Positions 26,806-34,651 of a stretch of DNA of 55,257 nucleotides are shown here, piece by piece (position 1 is the stretch's first letter; each line of letters begins with the position of its first letter). The notes beneath the pieces are model-generated. The model did no database searches and had not been told where the DNA came from. It saw only the letters and a list, made by a program, of their open reading frames with translations. Both the position numbers and the translations under genes were made by a program. The stretch lies in the NCBI RefSeq assembly GCF_003947435.1, contig NZ_RCOS01000076.1, forward strand, positions 1-55,257. The letters run 5' to 3'. Origin of the DNA: Candidatus Methanodesulfokora washburnensis. Lineage in GTDB: Archaea > Korarchaeota > Korarchaeia > Korarchaeales > Korarchaeaceae.

Positions 26806-27435
26806 AAGCTTAACAGAAAACAGGTGCCCTACAGGTTCAACTTTGATCTATCAGCTGTGCCAAGGCAGTTCTTTGAGGAGATTCTGAGGGCATCTTATGA
26901 GAGGGGAATTCACAAAAGAATGGCAAATAAAGCGATGTACCTTGTCAGGATGTTTAAGCTGGATGAGCTAACCGGATTGGACCTCCAAAACGCTATAACA
27001 GTAGTGGAGGACATGCTTGAGATATGCATAATGAGCGAGATGGGAAGAAGGAAATTCGGAAATGCGAAAAGAAAAGCGCTTTTCCTCCCTCACTGCTCAA
27101 GAAAGTACATGGACAGCAGATGCAAGGCCATCTTTGATGAGAGCATACCCTCATATCTGTGTCAGAAATGCTCCTCTGACTGCCTCATAAGAAGGGCTAT
27201 TGAGATAGCTGAGGAGAGAGGGTACGATGTCTATGTAGTTCCCGGAGGCTCGTGCATACCTAAAATTCTGGAGAGAGGAGGATATGATGCTGTTGTAGGA
27301 GTTGCATGCGGGATGGAGCTGAAGCTTGCCTCTAAATTTCTCAGCAACATTCCTGCACAGGGCATCCCCCTTGTGAAGAATGGTTGCTCTCTCACGAGAT
27401 TTGACCTAGATTCCCTGAAAAGAGCTCTTATATAG
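26782..27435 (+). CDS. DUF116 cysteine-rich protein
   Basis: The 217-residue frame (TTG at 26782) matches DUF116: a helical N-terminal half, then LPHCSRKYMDSRC, CQKCSSDCLIRRA, YVVPGGSCIPKIL and VVGVACGMEL, a Cys-rich pattern suited to binding a metal or Fe-S cluster. The function of the family is not established. The start may instead be the GTG at 26824 (PYRFNFDL), about 25 bases after the cttttaag box. The first codons lie in the 49-bp repeat and the last ten in the 28-bp repeat, so this gene stands exactly between two inserted cassettes. Confidence 0.85.
   Translation: MKVKSFKKKLNRKQVPYRFNFDLSAVPRQFFEEILRASYERGIHKRMANKAMYLVRMFKLDELTGLDLQNAITVVEDMLEICIMSEMGRRKFGNAKRKALFLPHCSRKYMDSRCKAIFDESIPSYLCQKCSSDCLIRRAIEIAEERGYDVYVVPGGSCIPKILERGGYDAVVGVACGMELKLASKFLSNIPAQGIPLVKNGCSLTRFDLDSLKRALI
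27407..27434. repeat. 28-bp direct repeat, copy 1 (left flank of TA cassette)
   Basis: Identical to 28158-28185 over 28 bases in the same orientation; the similarity runs three bases further left with one mismatch. This copy encodes the last residues of DUF116 (DSLKRALI). Read on the minus strand it would also give the C-terminus of the gamma subunit gene (KSSFQGI and a stop). Confidence 0.92.
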
Positions 27436-27463
27436 TTTTCTCGAAAGTAAGCAGCAAATTTTC

Positions 27464-27835
27464 TCATTCTTTTAAATCAAATTCTAGAGGTCTTCTTCTG
27501 ATCTCAGTATCTGTTGCAACTGTTAAGAATCCGTAAAGTTTCTCCCTCAGCTCCATTACCCTCAGAAGAACCCTGATTCTATTTGACACTCTGGGATCCC
27601 TAAGCCTTAGGAGAATCACTCCAGGTGGACTATAAGAGAGTGCTAAGTAGCCGAAATCCTTGTCCATTGTGGCTATCACTTTGTTGTGAAGCTTAGCCAT
27701 CGTGACAACTTCCATATCCTTTATCCCTCTTCTCTCCGCTATAACACTTTGCACATTGAAATTCATGCTTTTCAGCTTCTCATAAACCTTGATTCCTAAG
27801 CTCTCATCCAAGAGGAGCTTAAGATCTTCCGACAA
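27464..27835 (-). CDS. DUF5615 PIN-like toxin
   Basis: The product has the DUF5615 (PIN-like/Mut7-C-type) pattern: LLLDESLGIKVYEKL near the start with an acidic Asp, MEVVTMAKLHNKVIATMDKDFG with a second Asp pair, and VILLRLRDPR. These acidic residues suggest a metal-dependent RNase. I place the start at the TTG at 27835, six bases after GAGAGGAGG, overlapping the end of the DUF433 gene by 17 bases. The open frame runs to 27922, but its first 29 codons lie inside DUF433. DUF433-DUF5615 pairs are a known predicted toxin-antitoxin arrangement. Confidence 0.8.
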   Translation of the reverse strand: MSEDLKLLLDESLGIKVYEKLKSMNFNVQSVIAERRGIKDMEVVTMAKLHNKVIATMDKDFGYLALSYSPPGVILLRLRDPRVSNRIRVLLRVMELREKLYGFLTVATDTEIRRRPLEFDLKE

Positions 27836-28052
27836 CAAGAACCTCCTCTCTTCCAAGCACTCTTGCAGCATACAGCAGTACAGCACGTATATCCTCAATG
27901 CTAATTCTGTAGTCTTGAGCAATTTCCTCTGGACTCATTCCAGCAGCCAATAGCTCCAGCACAAGATCAACTGTTATTCTAGTGCCGCGTATCACCGGCT
28001 TACCTGTCATGACCTGTGGATCAACAACTATTCTTTTGAGAAGCTCCTCCAA
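27819..28052 (-). CDS. DUF433 antitoxin (VapB45-like)
   Basis: The 77-residue product is a clear DUF433 member: IVVDPQVMTGKPVIRGTRI then TVDLVLELLAAGMSPEEIAQDY and a terminal helix. DUF433 proteins are small helix-turn-helix antitoxins paired with DUF5615 PIN-like toxins. TTG start at 28052 with GGTGAT five bases upstream. It is the first gene of the two-gene cassette lying wholly between the 28-bp direct repeats. Confidence 0.85.
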   Translation of the reverse strand: MEELLKRIVVDPQVMTGKPVIRGTRITVDLVLELLAAGMSPEEIAQDYRISIEDIRAVLLYAARVLGREEVLVVGRS

Positions 28053-28156
28053 GTATCATCACCATGCATTCCTATGCTGAACACATAAAAACATGTTGTT
28101 AGCCATGAAGCTCCTGAATAAAGGTCATGAGAGATTGCTTTATCGCAAAATTATAC

Positions 28157-28660
28157 TTAGATTCCCTGAAAAGAGCTCTTATATAACTTTTTTGCCTCCT
28201 CAAATCCTATTCTAACAGCTCTCATGTTTTCTTCAAAATCTTTTCCTTTTGGAAGAGCTTTTTCAATGGAGTCAAGGCTAGCATAGCCCAATGCAGAGAC
28301 AAGCCCTAAAGCAAGAGAGTTCTCCTTGAGGTTCTGATTCCTTGAAAGTCTTGAGAAGGGGAAGGCCATGCCAATTCCCACAGGTTCATCTGATATCACA
28401 TGCTTTCCCTTGCTCACGATGTACATCCACTCCTCAGGATGGCTGAGCAGAACTATGAGATCGAAATCCTCTATGAACGGGTTATCTATGGGCTTCTCAT
28501 CGATAACAGCATAGGCCATTACAGAGCCTCCCCTTACCTCAGCTCCATAGCTTTGCAGTTGTGCTACATATTTTCCCTCAAGAAAAGCGGCTCTTGCCAA
28601 AACTTCAGCTGAAAAAACAATACCCTGACCTCCCCTTCCTATAAAACATACTGATTTCAT
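28157..28660 (-). CDS. korC: 2-oxoacid:ferredoxin oxidoreductase gamma subunit
   Basis: The 167-residue gamma subunit shows the family start (SVCFIGRGGQGIVFSAEVLARAA), the AQLQSYGAEVRGGSV segment and LIVLLSHPEEW. In the complex the gamma subunit contributes the CoA-site region. It is the last of four overlapping genes (delta-alpha-beta-gamma); its start overlaps the beta stop by four bases (28657-28660). Order and sizes fit KorDABC (2-oxoglutarate), but a VOR-type substrate range cannot be excluded. The last ten codons lie in the 28-bp repeat. Confidence 0.85.
   Translation of the reverse strand: MKSVCFIGRGGQGIVFSAEVLARAAFLEGKYVAQLQSYGAEVRGGSVMAYAVIDEKPIDNPFIEDFDLIVLLSHPEEWMYIVSKGKHVISDEPVGIGMAFPFSRLSRNQNLKENSLALGLVSALGYASLDSIEKALPKGKDFEENMRAVRIGFEEAKKLYKSSFQGI
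28158..28185. repeat. 28-bp direct repeat, copy 2 (right flank of TA cassette)
   Basis: Second copy of the 27407-27434 repeat. Here it encodes, on the minus strand, the last residues of the ferredoxin oxidoreductase gamma subunit (KSSFQGI). Its first-copy equivalent would give the same residues and a TAG stop in place of TAA, so either copy completes either gene. Confidence 0.92.
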
Positions 28661-29463
28661 GCTATCGACCTCCTGTAATCTGAGTACATCTCAATATATC
28701 CGGGCTTGTCCTCCTTCTTGAACACTCCCACTTCAATCACTTTTTTACCTTGGGGAGCCTTATCTACCAACTCCCTTGGGATGCATGTTGAGAATAGCTC
28801 TTTTATCTTCTCCCCAGCTGTTTTTCCTTCATATCTCACTACATATGTGACACAGGGAGCATATACCTCTATGAACCTGAATCCCCTCATGAAAAATGCC
28901 TCCTTTATGCTGTCCTTCAGTTTGAAGAAGTTTGATATGCACCATCTTGCCACATAATTTGCATTTGTCTGCTCCAAGATCCTGCACACATCCATGGGCA
29001 GCTCAAAGTTTCCATATGGAGTTGTGGTTGTCCTGAGACCAATTGGGGTTGTGGGAGATGCCTGACCCCTTGTCATCCCGTAAACCAAGTTGTTCACCAT
29101 TATAACGAGGAGATCCATATTTCTTCTAGCTGCATGGATGAGGTGATTTCCCCCTATTGATGCCAGATCCCCATCTCCCGATATGACAACAACGTTCAGA
29201 TCAGGCCTTACTATCTTAACACCTGTCGCAACAGCTATGGCTCTGCCATGAAGTGTATGTATTGAATCAGCCTTTATATGAGGGCTTGGTATCCAGGAGG
29301 AGCAGCCTATTCCACTAACGAAAACGACTTTTCTCAGATTGGCATTCAGCTCCTCTACTGCCTTGAGAAATGCATTTATCACTATTCCATTGAAGCATCC
29401 AGGACAGAAAGTCGACGGAAGAACTTCCTCTCTAAGGTATTTCCTGGCAAAGTGCTTGCTCAT
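28657..29463 (-). CDS. korB: 2-oxoacid:ferredoxin oxidoreductase beta subunit
   Basis: This 268-residue TPP-binding subunit has the CPGCFNGIV Fe-S/TPP region near residue 20, GIGCSSW, the Mg-TPP motif GDGDLASIGGNHLIHAARRN and VNNLVYGMTRGQASPTTP. It holds the thiamine diphosphate that decarboxylates the 2-oxoacid and passes electrons to ferredoxin. Coupled to the alpha gene by a four-base overlap (29460-29463). This is part of the main catabolic 2-oxoacid oxidation step, consistent with acdA elsewhere in the window. Confidence 0.9.
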   Translation of the reverse strand: MSKHFARKYLREEVLPSTFCPGCFNGIVINAFLKAVEELNANLRKVVFVSGIGCSSWIPSPHIKADSIHTLHGRAIAVATGVKIVRPDLNVVVISGDGDLASIGGNHLIHAARRNMDLLVIMVNNLVYGMTRGQASPTTPIGLRTTTTPYGNFELPMDVCRILEQTNANYVARWCISNFFKLKDSIKEAFFMRGFRFIEVYAPCVTYVVRYEGKTAGEKIKELFSTCIPRELVDKAPQGKKVIEVGVFKKEDKPGYIEMYSDYRRSIA

Positions 29464-30560
29464 CTTAACACCTCCATCACAGCGTTTACAATCTCAGAGG
29501 GATATATTGGAACCCCTCCTCCAACCTTGTTTATCTTCCTAACTTTGGAAAACCTTTCAATATCGAATGAAAGCTGTCCCAAGCTCATCTCAGGCACAAA
29601 TACATGTCCTTCTATCTCCTTTTCTAGGACATCCCAGTCCACAGGCCACACTGTTATCAGCCTGAGAAGCTTTGCCCTAACTTCTCTGGACCTCAGCATG
29701 TCGACAGCACTTTTGACAGCTCTCGAAACGGATCCATAGCAGACAAAAGTGACATCAGCTTTCTCATCTCCATATACTTCATAGAGAAATAGATCCTTGC
29801 AGTTCATCCAGATCTTGTCCCATATTCTCTTAACAAGCCTGAAATGAACATCCTGCCTGTGGACATCTCTGTAGCCCCACTCATCATGGGTTGAGCCTGT
29901 GAACATCACGTTGAATCCCTCTCCTAGAGGGGGGAGAGGTGGAACCTTTGTTGGATCCTCAGATCCAAAGGGAGGTTCTGGCTTTGTCTGAAGCCTCCTC
30001 TTAACAGGCTTTAGATCATCATACTCAACAACCTCCCTTCCATGTGCTATAAACTCGTCTGTAAGCACTATAACTGGTGTTCTAAGCCATTCCGCTGTCT
30101 CAAATGCCCTGTAAGTGATGTATAACGCCTCCTGAGGGGAGGATGGGGCATAAATAACAAGAGCTTGGTCTCCATGTCTCCCCCATCTTGCCTGCATCAG
30201 ATCTCCTTGAGCTGGCTTTGTTGCTTGACCTGTGGAGGGACCAACTCTCATCACATTTACCACAACCACAGGAACTTCTGTCATTATGGCATATCCTATG
30301 CCCTCTTGCATTAGGGAGAAGCCTGGACCACTTGTTGCAGTCATTGCAATAGCCCCAGCTATAGATGCTCCAACAGCCATGTTTATTGCTGCAAGCTCAT
30401 CCTCAGTCTGTATGAAGTTTCCTCCTCTTCTTGGCAGCTCCCTAGCCATTATGTGCATTATCTCGCTTGAGGGCGTTATAGGATAACCTGCGTAGAAGTT
30501 GCATCCAGCAAGAAGAGCTCCTTCTGCAACAGCCTCATTCCCCGAGATAAACTCCCTCAT
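29460..30560 (-). CDS. korA: 2-oxoacid:ferredoxin oxidoreductase alpha subunit
   Basis: The 366-residue alpha subunit begins with GNEAVAEGALLAGCNFYAGYPITPSSEI, the pyrimidine-binding domain, and contains ATSGPGFSLMQEGIGYA and the GPSTGQATKPAQGD segment typical of KorA. It forms the active site with beta. The neighbouring genes delta (30557) and beta (29463) overlap it by four bases on each side, so all four are co-translated. Its length fits KorA. Confidence 0.9.
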   Translation of the reverse strand: MREFISGNEAVAEGALLAGCNFYAGYPITPSSEIMHIMARELPRRGGNFIQTEDELAAINMAVGASIAGAIAMTATSGPGFSLMQEGIGYAIMTEVPVVVVNVMRVGPSTGQATKPAQGDLMQARWGRHGDQALVIYAPSSPQEALYITYRAFETAEWLRTPVIVLTDEFIAHGREVVEYDDLKPVKRRLQTKPEPPFGSEDPTKVPPLPPLGEGFNVMFTGSTHDEWGYRDVHRQDVHFRLVKRIWDKIWMNCKDLFLYEVYGDEKADVTFVCYGSVSRAVKSAVDMLRSREVRAKLLRLITVWPVDWDVLEKEIEGHVFVPEMSLGQLSFDIERFSKVRKINKVGGGVPIYPSEIVNAVMEVLR

Positions 30561-30742
30561 ACAATCACCTCAACTGATATGGCGAAATCAGGACAGTAAA
30601 ACTCGCAGAGTCTGCATCCAACACATTCTCCAACAAGTCTTGGAAATCCACTCTCCATCCTTATAGCGGATCTTCCGCAGATGGATGTGCATATACCGCA
30701 TCCCTTGCAGAGCTCCTTATCGATATCTATCTTAAACGGCAT
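30557..30742 (-). CDS. korD: 2-oxoacid:ferredoxin oxidoreductase delta (ferredoxin) subunit
   Basis: This 61-residue ferredoxin has two 4Fe-4S motifs: CKGCGICTSIC (followed by Gly rather than Pro) and CVGCRLCEFYCP. It is the electron-carrying subunit of the complex and the first gene of the delta-alpha-beta-gamma operon. A+T-rich sequence upstream (30760-30800) carries the promoter; the divergent EamA gene starts at 30866. Confidence 0.9.
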   Translation of the reverse strand: MPFKIDIDKELCKGCGICTSICGRSAIRMESGFPRLVGECVGCRLCEFYCPDFAISVEVIV

Positions 30743-30865
30743 AATTCGTACGATTTCGTTTAAAAAATAAACTTTTTCTTCTAATATTACAATAAATCTT
30801 CATAAAATTGATTTATATTCTAGATGCTCTCAGAATCTTTTTAAAGGGAGGGGATCTGGCTTCGG

Positions 30866-31693
30866 ATGCTTGCTGAGCTCGAAGCTGTCGCAACCGGGAT
30901 AATATGGGGCCTCACCCCCCTTTTCTATGAAAGAGCAGTGAGAAGATCGAACTCCTACTTCTCAAACCTCTTCAAGAGCGTAGGAGCTATCATTTTTGCC
31001 CTTGTGATAATCCTGTTCTCCGGATCCAAGCTCAATATATCCGCTGAACTGGTCCTTCTCATGGCCCTTAACTCGCTGTTAGCAAGTGGGCTGGGAGATT
31101 ACCTCTACTTTGTGGCAATAGACAGACTCTCTGCCTACAGGGCTGTCCCCATATCATATACATACATAGCATTTTCCTATATATGGAGCTCAGCTCTACA
31201 GGGTAGACAACCGAGCAGAGCTGTCGTGCTCGGCGCAGCCCTTTCCATAATGGGTGTGTGGGTCATGCTCTGGAGAAAGGGAAGCATAGATAAAATAGGG
31301 GTTCTATCAGCTGTTATATCGATGTTTCTCTTCTCCTTTTCCCCATTAGTTATTCAGAGGGCTCTTTCGATATCGACTGTTGTGGAGATGCTTCTCCTAA
31401 ACTCCCTCATCCCAATGCCCTTCTTTCTGGTGGCATCCCTTCTGAGGAGAAATATGAGCAGAGAAGCAGCATCTTTGTCATTTTTCGGCGGGATGATGGG
31501 GGTCGGCCTAGGGGTTCTCCTCTTCTTCACCTCTATCGGGGAGATAGGAATATTCTTCCCCACTCTATCCACGTCCATAAGTCCTTTAGTGAACCAGCTT
31601 GTCTCATTTTTGATGGGAGAGAGACCTGATAGGAGAAGCGTTATAGGAGCATTGATGATAGTCTCCGGAATAATAATAGCAGCTCTCTTCTGA
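30866..31693 (+). CDS. EamA/DMT-family transporter
   Basis: The 275-residue product has about ten membrane helices in two five-helix EamA halves: first half from residue 1 with TGIIWGLTPLFYERA and ending IMGVWVMLWRKG, second half from IGVLSAVISMFLFSFSPL to the end with FGGMMGVGLGVLLFF and SPLVNQLVSFLMGERP. Members export or import small metabolites; the substrate is unknown. A TATA-like ttttaaag (about 30838-30845) sits about 25 bases upstream of the ATG. Single-gene unit convergent with guaAA. Confidence 0.88.
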   Translation: MLAELEAVATGIIWGLTPLFYERAVRRSNSYFSNLFKSVGAIIFALVIILFSGSKLNISAELVLLMALNSLLASGLGDYLYFVAIDRLSAYRAVPISYTYIAFSYIWSSALQGRQPSRAVVLGAALSIMGVWVMLWRKGSIDKIGVLSAVISMFLFSFSPLVIQRALSISTVVEMLLLNSLIPMPFFLVASLLRRNMSREAASLSFFGGMMGVGLGVLLFFTSIGEIGIFFPTLSTSISPLVNQLVSFLMGERPDRRSVIGALMIVSGIIIAALF

Positions 31694-31758
31694 ATCATAT
31701 CGCACTTATAAAGGTAGCGAAAACTTCCCTCTATTTCATCTAGGAAAAAATATCGTTG

Positions 31759-32301
31759 TTACCTCTTGGTGATCTCAAGGAAGTTCTTCAGAATCATCAT
31801 CCCATGCTGAGTGTGGGATACCTCCGGATGGAACTGGACGCCGAATATATCCCTTTTCTCATGTCTTATAGCCTGATATCTGCAGTTTTCTGAGCTAGCA
31901 AGCCTTAAAAATCCTGGAGGAATGACAGAAACCTCATCTTTATGGCTCAGCCATGCCGTGAATCTTTCAGGAATTCCTTGGAATATGACATCCTTCTCCA
32001 ATACTGTTATCTCAAACGGGCCGAACTCAGGTCTTTTTGCTCTCTCAACAACTCCTCCCATGAGCTTTGCTATTAGCTGGTGCCCGTAGCATATACCAAG
32101 CAGAGGCACATCAGGCAACTTTATGCAAGGTGCAGATTCCACAGTGCTTCCGGGCCCTCCCCCTATTATGATGCCATCAGCATCCTCAACTGGAGAGCCT
32201 AGATGAAGAAGCTTCACGCTGAATCCCAGCTCAGAAACTCTCCTTGCTATCAAGTGGTTGTACTGTCCTCCGGGCCCCAGAACTACTATCATATCAATCA
32301 C
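31759..32301 (-). CDS. guaAA: GMP synthase, glutamine amidotransferase subunit
   Basis: This 180-residue class I glutaminase has the nucleophile Cys in LGICYGHQLIA and the catalytic His-Glu in FGVQFHPEVSHT. It supplies ammonia from glutamine to the ATP-pyrophosphatase subunit for XMP to GMP conversion. The separate small subunit is typical of archaea; bacteria have one fused GuaA. Its start overlaps the end of guaAB by four bases (32298-32301), so the pair is coupled. Confidence 0.93.
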   Translation of the reverse strand: MIDMIVVLGPGGQYNHLIARRVSELGFSVKLLHLGSPVEDADGIIIGGGPGSTVESAPCIKLPDVPLLGICYGHQLIAKLMGGVVERAKRPEFGPFEITVLEKDVIFQGIPERFTAWLSHKDEVSVIPPGFLRLASSENCRYQAIRHEKRDIFGVQFHPEVSHTQHGMMILKNFLEITKR

Positions 32302-33398
32302 TCGAACTCTATTGTTGCAGGGGGCTTTGGAGTTATGTCATAATGGACGGAGCCAACTCCATCTATCTCAGCTATTTTATTGGCAAGATCCATGAGTACA
32401 TCCCTCTCTATCATGGGAACATCCGCTGTCATGAAGTCCTCTGTTAGCACTGCTCTTATGACGACAGCATACCCCTCCCCTTTTTCGATAAGCTTGACAA
32501 GAACTCTTGTTATTCCATTATCTGCCATAAAAGGGGACAGCTCTTGGACAGTTTCTCTCCTATAAGCCTCTAATGGCAGGCTTATGACAGCACCAAATGC
32601 TCTTGAATCCCCCATTACGCCAGTGGCTCCTTCTGAGAGAATCTGTCCATCCCCAATCGGAGTCTTCGCAGATCCCTTTATGCCAGAGAACACAGATGCT
32701 AGGCACTGAGTTGAATATGCCTGTAAATACCGCTCCACTAAAGAGGTTGCTCTTCTCAAAACTCTCAATCTGTCCAGATCAAGCGCTCCAGGAACTCTCA
32801 CAAGGAGACCCGGCCCGGGGAAGGGCTGTCTTCTTGCGAAGTAATCAAGTCCCAGATAGTGGGCAACAACCCTGACCTGATCCTTGTACAGATCTTTCAG
32901 GGGCTCCAAAACCCTGAAACCAAATTCCCTCTCTGGATCTATCCCTATCTGCTCTAGGACATTGTGCTGAGTCTTTATGCCTCCTTTTGTCTCTATCCAA
33001 TCCGGTGCTATCGTACCTTGGAGGAGGAATTTGCATCCTCTCTCTCTAGCTAAAGAGGACAATACTGAGTAAAACTCCCTCCTAAACACCTTCCTCTTTT
33101 CCTCTGGATCAGATATTCCTGATAAGCTCCTGTAAAATCTATCAGATACTCTTACAATCTCCACGTTTATGCCAATTTTTCTAAACTCCGACACAACCTC
33201 CTCGGGCTCTCCTTCTCTCATGAATCCAGTGTCCAAAAAGACAGCATGAAGGGAATTTCCAACAGCCCTCCACGCTATTGCAGTTGCTGTAGCACTGTCC
33301 ACTCCACCTGATACAGCTGATATTATCCTTTCCCCTCCAACTAATGATCTTATCTCAGCAACTGCTGAGAGGACAAGGGCAGATGGATCGAATGCCAT
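32298..33398 (-). CDS. guaAB: GMP synthase, ATP-pyrophosphatase subunit
   Basis: This 366-residue N-type ATP pyrophosphatase has PP-loop AVSGGVDSATA near residue 30, LQGTIAPDWIE, FPGPGLLVRVPG and the C-terminal HYDITPKPPATIEFE typical of GuaA. It activates XMP with ATP and aminates it. It is a little longer than the usual 305-310 residues because of inserted segments in the middle and C-terminal half. First gene of the guaAB-guaAA pair. Confidence 0.92.
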   Translation of the reverse strand: MAFDPSALVLSAVAEIRSLVGGERIISAVSGGVDSATATAIAWRAVGNSLHAVFLDTGFMREGEPEEVVSEFRKIGINVEIVRVSDRFYRSLSGISDPEEKRKVFRREFYSVLSSLARERGCKFLLQGTIAPDWIETKGGIKTQHNVLEQIGIDPEREFGFRVLEPLKDLYKDQVRVVAHYLGLDYFARRQPFPGPGLLVRVPGALDLDRLRVLRRATSLVERYLQAYSTQCLASVFSGIKGSAKTPIGDGQILSEGATGVMGDSRAFGAVISLPLEAYRRETVQELSPFMADNGITRVLVKLIEKGEGYAVVIRAVLTEDFMTADVPMIERDVLMDLANKIAEIDGVGSVHYDITPKPPATIEFE

Positions 33399-33468
33399 AG
33401 AGAAGGGGATCCCTCTATATATAAATCCTTCAGCAGTATTTATATTCTTCTTGTAACATGAAAATAGT

Positions 33469-34092
33469 ATGCAGGTAGAAGGACTGGAGATAAGGTGGCT
33501 AGGTCATGATACCTTCCTAATATCAGATGGAAAGGTCCTGATTACAGATCCATTCGATATTAAGGAGAGGACAAAGGCAGATATAGTTCTGATATCCCAC
33601 AATCACTATGATCACTGCAGTCCGGAGGATGTGAAAAAGGTATCTCATGAGGGAACTGTGGTAGTGGCTCCGGAGAACTGTAAATCATGCTTAAAAGGGC
33701 TTAAAACTGTTTTCATGAGATCAGGAGATGAGAAGGTAATTGATGATGTGAAGATAAAAGCAGTTCCAGCTTATAACGTTGAGAAATCCAGATTGAGATT
33801 TCATCCCAAGGATTATGGTGGGCTTGGGTATATTGTGGATTTCCTCGGGAAAAAGCTGTATTTTGCGGGAGACACGGATCTGATACCGGAGATGTCAGGC
33901 ATAGATGTGGATATAGCATTTCTCCCAGTGAGCGGAACCTATGTAATGACAGCGGAGGATGCAGCAGAGGCAACAAAGGTCATGAGGGTAAAGATTGCCA
34001 TACCAATGCACTATGGCTCCATAGTCGGGAGCAGGAGAGATGCGGAGAGGTTCAAGGAGCTTGCATCCTGTAAGGTCATAATCTTAGAATGA
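33469..34092 (+). CDS. UPF0173-type metallo-beta-lactamase-fold hydrolase
   Basis: The 207-residue product has the MBL zinc-binding HNHYDH (in ISHNHYDHCSPED), the conserved GYIVDFLGKKLYFAGDTDLIPEM strand-metal segment and a final IPMHYGS His. This matches the UPF0173 family of metal-dependent hydrolases, whose substrate is unknown. A TATA-like tatttatattc lies about 30 bases upstream. Its end overlaps the convergent methyltransferase gene by 17 bases. Confidence 0.88.
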   Translation: MQVEGLEIRWLGHDTFLISDGKVLITDPFDIKERTKADIVLISHNHYDHCSPEDVKKVSHEGTVVVAPENCKSCLKGLKTVFMRSGDEKVIDDVKIKAVPAYNVEKSRLRFHPKDYGGLGYIVDFLGKKLYFAGDTDLIPEMSGIDVDIAFLPVSGTYVMTAEDAAEATKVMRVKIAIPMHYGSIVGSRRDAERFKELASCKVIILE

Positions 34093-34651
34093 AGGTGTGA
34101 TCTCCTATTCTTCTCAAGCCGAAAAGCTCGAGAAGGTTGAAATCAATCAGTGGATTCATGTCAGACATGACAAGAATTCCTCCCGGCTTCAAAACACGCT
34201 TGGCTCCTCTTATTAAAAGACCTAGATTCCCTATACCTCCTGCTTTTTTCAATATGTCGGTGAAGCCGAACGCCAGAGCTATATCAAAGCAGCACGCATT
34301 CGGCTCAAACGCATTCATTACAAGAAACCCTATTCTTTTAGCCCTAGCTGGTGGAAGATCTGTTAATCCCATCTCCCTCCTGATGGTCATAAGCCAAGAG
34401 AGTGACTCATCATAGTCATCCTCATCTGATGCAGGAACTCCATATGTCTCAACGTTCAGGTGTTTTTCAGCAATATTTCTGAGCTTGGAGAGGAACTTCT
34501 CATTTATATCAGTCATCAGAATTTCCTCAAAGAACCTGCTGCTCCAGATAAGCTCTGGAGTGGAATCTCCAACGCCTAGATGTATTGCCTTCCTTCCTCT
34601 GATAACTTCCTCAACCTCTCTGAAATCAGCATGACATCTAAGCAGCCTCAT
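34076..34651 (-). CDS. SAM-dependent methyltransferase-like protein
   Basis: From the ATG at 34651 the product of about 191 residues has a class I methyltransferase outline: motif I variant IHLGVGDSTPELIW, acidic loop ILMTDIN, motif IV region FDIALAFGFTDI and RVLKPGGILVMSDMN. The target is unknown. This start overlaps the stop of the upstream surface-protein gene (ATGA) and follows an AGGAG-type ribosome site. The longer frame from 34726 would read through that gene's membrane helix and is rejected. Coupling suggests that the two products act together. Confidence 0.75.
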   Translation of the reverse strand: MRLLRCHADFREVEEVIRGRKAIHLGVGDSTPELIWSSRFFEEILMTDINEKFLSKLRNIAEKHLNVETYGVPASDEDDYDESLSWLMTIRREMGLTDLPPARAKRIGFLVMNAFEPNACCFDIALAFGFTDILKKAGGIGNLGLLIRGAKRVLKPGGILVMSDMNPLIDFNLLELFGLRRIGDHTFILRL

